Part shown: positions 60,303 to 64,000 of the stretch, one piece after another
Layout: each line of letters opens with the position of its first letter
Numbering within the stretch: the stretch's first letter is position 1
DNA from: a bacterium
Lineage (GTDB): Bacteria; Bacillota; Clostridia; Christensenellales; Aristaeellaceae
NCBI GenBank assembly: GCA_004563405.1
Contig: SFTH01000006.1
Location: 1 to 64,000, forward strand
Direction: 5' to 3'
DNA: 64,000 bases
The notes under the pieces: generated by a model
The model's input: only the letters and a program-made list of their open reading frames with translations
The model's database searches: none
Told to the model about the DNA's origin: nothing
Program-made: the position numbers and the translations under genes

Positions 60303-61784
60303 ATGAGAACCGGGTTTGACTCTCAGAAATACATTCAACTGCAATCGGAAAGAATCCGTGATCGCATCGCCCAGTTCGGCGGCAAGCTGTATCTGGAGTT
60401 CGGCGGCAAGCTGTTCGACGACTATCACGCCGCGCGGGTGCTGCCGGGCTTCGCGCCGGACAACAAGATCCGCATGCTGATGGAGCTGAAGGATCAAGCG
60501 GAAATCGTGATCGCCATCAACGCCAACGACATCGAGAAGAACAAGAAGCGCGGCGACCTGGACATCACCTACGACGTGGACGTAATTCGCCTGGTGGACG
60601 TGTTCCGGGACTTCGGGCTGTATGTGAGCAGCATCGCGCTGACCCAGTACACCGGCCAGCCCTCCGCCGAAATCTTCGAGGCGCGGATGAAGAAGCTGGG
60701 GCTGAACGTCTACCGCCTCTACCGCATTCCGGACTATCCGGCCAACATTCCCCACATCGTCAGCGACGAGGGCTACGGCCGCAACGACTACATCCCCACC
60801 ACGCGCTCCCTGGTGGTGGTCACCGCCCCGGGCCCGGGCAGCGGCAAGATGGCCACCTGCCTGTCCCAGCTCTACCACGAGCACCAGCACGGCGTGCAGG
60901 CGGGCTACGCGAAGTTTGAAACCTTCCCCATCTGGAACCTGCCGCTGAAGCACCCGGTCAACCTGGCCTACGAGGCCGCCACCGCCGATCTGAACGACGT
61001 GAACATGATCGACCCCTTCCATCTGGACGCCTACGGCGAGACCACGGTGAACTACAACCGGGACATTGAAATCTTCCCGGTGCTGCGGGCGATGTTCGAA
61101 CGCATCTACGGCCATTGCCCCTACAAAAGCCCCACGGACATGGGCGTGAACATGGCGGGATACGCCATCGTGGACGACGAAGCCTGCCGCGAGGCGTCGA
61201 AGGCGGAAATCATCCGCCGCTACTTCAAGTCCGCCCGCCTGCTGCGGGAGGGACTGGCCGAGCCGGAGGAGATTCAGAAGCAGGAGCTGCTGATGCACAC
61301 GCTGGGCATCACGCCCGAGCAGCGCCCCGCCGTGCTGCCCGCACGGCGCGTGGCCGAGGCGACCGGCGAACCCGCCACCGCCATCGAGCTGCCGGACGGC
61401 CGCGTGGTGACCGGCAAGACCTCGAACCTGCTGGGCGCATCCTCCGCGGCGCTGCTGAACGCGCTGAAGGAGCTGGCCGGCATCCCGGACGAGATCAAGC
61501 TCATCGCCCCCGAGGTGATCGAGCCCATTCAGAACCTGAAGGTCAACCACCTGGGCAATCGCAATCCACGGCTGCACACCAACGAGGTGCTCATCGCCCT
61601 GACGATCTGCGCAGCCACCGACCGCACCGCCGCCCAGGCCATCGACCAGCTGGAGCATCTCTCCGGCAGCGAGGTGCACTCCAGCGTCATCCTCTCCCAG
61701 GTGGACGAGGATCTGTTCAAGCGGCTGGGTGCAAATGTCACCTGCGACCCGACTTATCAGACCAACCGGCTCTATCACAAGTGA
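60303..61784 (+). CDS. DUF1846 family protein
   Basis: A 493-residue protein of the DUF1846 family, widespread in Firmicutes. It has conserved FDSQKYIQLQSERIRDRI at the start, a glycine-rich VTAPGPGSGKMATCLSQLYH near residue 180 resembling a nucleotide-binding loop, and a C-terminal part ending YQTNRLYHK. Usual length is about 500. The biochemical role is not established as far as I know. ATG 60303 follows GGAGG. Confidence 0.9.
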   Translation: MRTGFDSQKYIQLQSERIRDRIAQFGGKLYLEFGGKLFDDYHAARVLPGFAPDNKIRMLMELKDQAEIVIAINANDIEKNKKRGDLDITYDVDVIRLVDVFRDFGLYVSSIALTQYTGQPSAEIFEARMKKLGLNVYRLYRIPDYPANIPHIVSDEGYGRNDYIPTTRSLVVVTAPGPGSGKMATCLSQLYHEHQHGVQAGYAKFETFPIWNLPLKHPVNLAYEAATADLNDVNMIDPFHLDAYGETTVNYNRDIEIFPVLRAMFERIYGHCPYKSPTDMGVNMAGYAIVDDEACREASKAEIIRRYFKSARLLREGLAEPEEIQKQELLMHTLGITPEQRPAVLPARRVAEATGEPATAIELPDGRVVTGKTSNLLGASSAALLNALKELAGIPDEIKLIAPEVIEPIQNLKVNHLGNRNPRLHTNEVLIALTICAATDRTAAQAIDQLEHLSGSEVHSSVILSQVDEDLFKRLGANVTCDPTYQTNRLYHK

Positions 61785-61830
61785 TTTTGAAGCGTCTGCA
61801 CGCATAGATGCAGCCACGGAGGTGTTTGAC

Positions 61831-62340
61831 ATGAAGGAAATCCATTATCTGGACGCGATCCGCACGACCACGGAGCACCTGGCCCACGGCGGCGTGTTCC
61901 TCAACATCGGCGGCGAAAAGCCCAACACGATGACCATCGGCTGGGCGAGCGTGGGCTGGCTCTGGAACAAGCCCGTCTTCATGGTGCTGGTTCGCCCCCA
62001 GCGCCACAGCTACGACATGCTCCTGCGCGCCGGGGAATTTACCGTGAGCGTGCCCACGGCAAATCCCCTCCGGAAGGAGCTGGCCTTTGCCGGAACTGCG
62101 TCCGGCCGGGACTGCGACAAGTTCAGCGGCCACGGCCTCACCGCCCTGCCCGCGCAGGTGGTGAACGCGCCCATCGTGGGCGAATGTGGGCTGCACTTTG
62201 AGTGCCGCACGCTGCTCACCCAGGACATGACGCCCGACCGCATGGCGGCGGAAATCCTCGACGGCAGCTATTCCGCCCGGGACTTCCACACGCTGTTCTT
62301 CGGTGAAATCCTGCGCTGCTACACCACGGACGAGGATTGA
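61831..62340 (+). CDS. Flavin reductase-like (FMN-binding split barrel) protein
   Basis: A 169-residue protein of the flavin-reductase-like family: NTMTIGWASVGWLWNKPVFM and LVRPQRHSYDMLLRAGEFTVS bind FMN, and SGRDCDKF is a conserved loop. Homologues in anaerobes are of uncertain electron acceptor. ATG 61831 follows GGAGG. The gap to DUF1846 is 46 bases, so they are probably co-transcribed. Confidence 0.88.
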   Translation: MKEIHYLDAIRTTTEHLAHGGVFLNIGGEKPNTMTIGWASVGWLWNKPVFMVLVRPQRHSYDMLLRAGEFTVSVPTANPLRKELAFAGTASGRDCDKFSGHGLTALPAQVVNAPIVGECGLHFECRTLLTQDMTPDRMAAEILDGSYSARDFHTLFFGEILRCYTTDED

Positions 62341-62382
62341 TTCCTCGCCGCAATTTCCAGCGCACAAGCTCTGTGTGAAACC

Positions 62383-62416
62383 GGCCGCCGGATGATCTTC
62401 ATCCGGCGGCCCTTTG
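62383..62416 (+). terminator. Terminator before sigG
   Basis: Perfect 13-base arms GGCCGCCGGATGA / TCATCCGGCGGCC followed by CTTTG. The sigG promoter begins right after the stem. Confidence 0.75.
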
Positions 62417-62444
62417 TATACCTCGCCCTCAAAGCGGCAATACT
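62416..62444 (+). promoter_or_regulatory. Sigma-F/sigma-G-type promoter of sigG
   Basis: GTATA (62416-62420), 15 bases, GGCAATACT (62436-62444). This fits the forespore consensus (GYATA and GGNNANANT) and not sigma-A. In Bacillus sigG is transcribed by sigma-F and then sigma-G. Confidence 0.75.
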
Positions 62445-62465
62445 TTTGCCGTTGGGGGTGAAGAA

Positions 62466-63239
62466 ATGAGCCTGAACAAAGTGGAAATCTGCGGGGTGGA
62501 CACCGCCTCGCTTCCCGTTCTGTCCCACGAAACCATGCGCGCGCTGATGGAGCGCGCCCACGCGGGCGACATGGAGGCCCGGCACGAGCTGATACAGGGC
62601 AATCTGCGGCTGGTGCTGAGCGTCCTTCAGCGCTTTCACAACCGGGGCGAAAACGTGGACGACCTGTTTCAGGTGGGCTGCATCGGCCTGATGAAGGGCG
62701 TGGACAACTTCGACCTGAGCATGAACGTGCGGTTGAGCACCTACTGCGTGCCCATGATCATCGGCGAAATCCGCCGCTACCTGCGGGACAACAATCCTAT
62801 CCGCGTGTCCCGCTCCCTGCGGGACACCGCCTACAAGGCGCTCAAGGCCCGGGACGCGCTCTCGGCGCGCAACAATCAGGATCCCACCATCGCGGAGATC
62901 GCCCGGGAGATGGACATGTCGGAGGAGGATGTGGTCTTCGCGCTGGAGGCCATTCAGGATCCCGTGTCCTTTTCCGATCCCGTGTATCAGGACGGCAGCG
63001 ACGCCATCTATGTGGCCGACCAGATCCGGGACAACCGGGTCAGCGAGGACGACTGGGTGCGCGATCTCTCCATCAAAAACGCCATCGAGCACCTGCCGGG
63101 CCGGGAGCAGAAGATCATCCGCCAGCGCTTCTTCATGGGCAAGACCCAGATGGAGGTCGCCGATGAAATCGGCATCTCTCAGGCACAGGTCTCCCGCCTG
63201 GAGAAGGCCGCGCTGAAGCAGATGCAAAAGTACATCTGA
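62466..63239 (+). CDS. sigG: RNA polymerase sporulation sigma factor SigG
   Basis: A 257-residue forespore sigma factor. The N-terminus MSLNKVEICGVDTASLPVLS is characteristic of SigG. Region 2 includes GNLRLVLSVLQRF and DDLFQVGCIGLMKGVDNFD; region 3 PIRVSRSLRDTAYKAL; region 4 LPGREQKIIRQRFFMGKTQM and GISQAQVSRLEKAALKQM. ATG 62466 is preceded by GGGGGTG. No sigE or spoIIGA is adjacent in this window, unlike in Bacillus. Confidence 0.96.
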   Translation: MSLNKVEICGVDTASLPVLSHETMRALMERAHAGDMEARHELIQGNLRLVLSVLQRFHNRGENVDDLFQVGCIGLMKGVDNFDLSMNVRLSTYCVPMIIGEIRRYLRDNNPIRVSRSLRDTAYKALKARDALSARNNQDPTIAEIAREMDMSEEDVVFALEAIQDPVSFSDPVYQDGSDAIYVADQIRDNRVSEDDWVRDLSIKNAIEHLPGREQKIIRQRFFMGKTQMEVADEIGISQAQVSRLEKAALKQMQKYI

Positions 63240-63413
63240 GGGCACGGCAGACGGCCCCGCAGGCCGTTCGGACGCGGCATCGTCCCTGCGAAACGACGCG
63301 CAGCCGCGCTGGCAGGTAGGCACGCACGCGCCCACGCAAAAGCGCCGCTGCCGCGCCGGACAATGCGGGCGCATGCGGCTTCGCCACCGTGCAGCATTTG
63401 TTGCCCTAAAACA
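63240..63413. other. Intergenic region after sigG, nothing recognised
   Basis: About 170 GC-rich bases between the sigG stop and the terminator of the minus-strand gene; no gene or motif supported. Confidence 0.5.
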
Positions 63414-63450
63414 CGGGCGCGCCGGTTCCGCTTTCGAACCGGCGCGCCCG
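63414..63450. terminator. Terminator between sigG and the rotamase gene
   Basis: Perfect 15-base arms CGGGCGCGCCGGTTC / GAACCGGCGCGCCCG. On the minus strand it is followed by TGTTTTA, serving mainly the minus gene. Confidence 0.8.
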
Positions 63451-63464
63451 CCTGATTTGTTCGG

Positions 63465-64000
63465 TTATTCCTCGGCAAATACCGCCATGAAGGCGTCCAC
63501 GTTGTAGCTGACGTTCGCGCCGTCCACCCACGCAGTGATCGTATCCTCGCAGTGCTGGTTCTGCGCGTCCTCCAGCGCCTCGGCGTAGAGGGCGTCGCGC
63601 ACCTCGTCCAGGTCAACCTCGCCACCGAGCACATCTGCCGTGTACTGGATGATGTGCACGCCGCTGCCGCTGACCACGGGCTCCGCGGTGTACTCGCCCA
63701 CCTGGTTGAGCGCCATCGCCGCATCGCGGAAGTTGGACTCCCAGTTGGTGGAAGCAGCGCTGACGTAGTAGCCGCGGGTGGCGGTGGGCTCGTTCTGCAT
63801 TCCGGGGTCCTCGCCGTACTCGGCGATCAGATCCTCGAAGCTCTCGCCCGCCTCGAGCTTTTCATAGATTTCGTCCGTGCTGGCCTTCACGTCGTCCAGA
63901 CAGGCCTGCTCCGCCGCCTTGACGGCGGTCTCCAGGCTGGGCACCGTGGCTTCAATCGCGTCGATCTCCGCCTGCACCTCCTCGGCGCTGCGCTCGCCCT
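63465..64000 (-). CDS. Peptidyl-prolyl isomerase (PpiC/SurA/PrsA-like), partial
   Basis: The C-terminal 178 residues of a parvulin-type rotamase or foldase; the N-terminus lies beyond the right edge, and the frame stays open to base 64000. Rotamase features: ESFEDLIAEYGEDPGM, TRGYYV, AAMALNQVGEYTAEPV and GSGVHIIQYTAD. A helical chaperone-like stretch precedes and follows it, as in PrsA/SurA proteins that help fold exported proteins. Whether a signal peptide or lipobox exists cannot be seen. Confidence 0.85.
   Translation of the reverse strand, partial: GERSAEEVQAEIDAIEATVPSLETAVKAAEQACLDDVKASTDEIYEKLEAGESFEDLIAEYGEDPGMQNEPTATRGYYVSAASTNWESNFRDAAMALNQVGEYTAEPVVSGSGVHIIQYTADVLGGEVDLDEVRDALYAEALEDAQNQHCEDTITAWVDGANVSYNVDAFMAVFAEE

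Overview
The window looks like chromosomal DNA of a strict anaerobe of the class Clostridia, probably gut-associated and GC-rich. A complete sporulation sigma factor gene (sigG) sits behind a sigma-F-type promoter. A glycyl-radical enzyme and a four-subunit 2-oxoacid:ferredoxin oxidoreductase indicate anaerobic metabolism. T-box leaders and many SH3/NlpC/SpoIID cell-wall proteins are typical of Firmicutes. Genus cannot be read from the sequence. I see no phage, insertion sequence, CRISPR array, rRNA or tRNA.

Layout. 1-4548: a membrane-tethered McrB-like AAA+ ATPase and a DUF2357-like coiled-coil partner. 4961-12145: a TetR regulator, a secreted Cys-repeat protein, a MalT-like LuxR regulator and a secreted duplicated-domain protein. 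12550-15252: LemA plus a DUF2207 protein. 15460-20411: a DeoR repressor divergent from a glycyl-radical activase, glycyl-radical enzyme and short-chain dehydrogenase. 20807-26279 (minus): VanY-like carboxypeptidase, tRNA methyltransferase, peptidoglycan-binding protein with a dead NlpC-like domain, and a SpoIID/SH3 protein. 26504-34044: pyridoxal kinase, Na/Pi transporter, RbsD, a secreted WG-repeat-like protein, an Fe-S aldo/keto reductase, and an ECF sigma/anti-sigma pair. 34193-45528: the branched-chain acid cluster. 45772-53712: NlpC/P60 hydrolase, GtrA, a secreted protein, PfkB kinase, MATE pump and two tRNA-modification genes. 53767-60168: threonine genes thrC-thrB-ACT (minus) back to back with hom-lysC-asd (plus). 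60303-64000: DUF1846, flavin reductase, sigG and a partial peptidyl-prolyl isomerase.

The most interesting region is 34193-45528. A T-box leader whose specifier reads ATC (Ile) precedes a single protein fusing an XRE helix-turn-helix, a cupin and a full acyl-CoA synthetase. A second, related T-box leader precedes a P-loop ATPase, the oxidoreductase subunits KorD-A-B-C and a branched-chain aminotransferase. Next come a 2-isopropylmalate-synthase homologue that has lost its metal-binding residues but keeps the leucine-type allosteric domain, and a fusion of a sugar-isomerase-like TIM barrel with a second acyl-CoA synthetase. My inference is assimilation of branched-chain fatty acids (acid to acyl-CoA, reductive carboxylation to the 2-oxoacid, transamination to Ile/Val/Leu), switched on by uncharged tRNA. 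The enzymes are individually known families; the fusions, the pseudoenzyme and the combination appear unusual.

All five genes from aspartate to threonine (lysC, asd, hom, thrB, thrC) are present and are driven from overlapping divergent promoters. Coordinates use the start codons I judged best from ribosome-binding sites.
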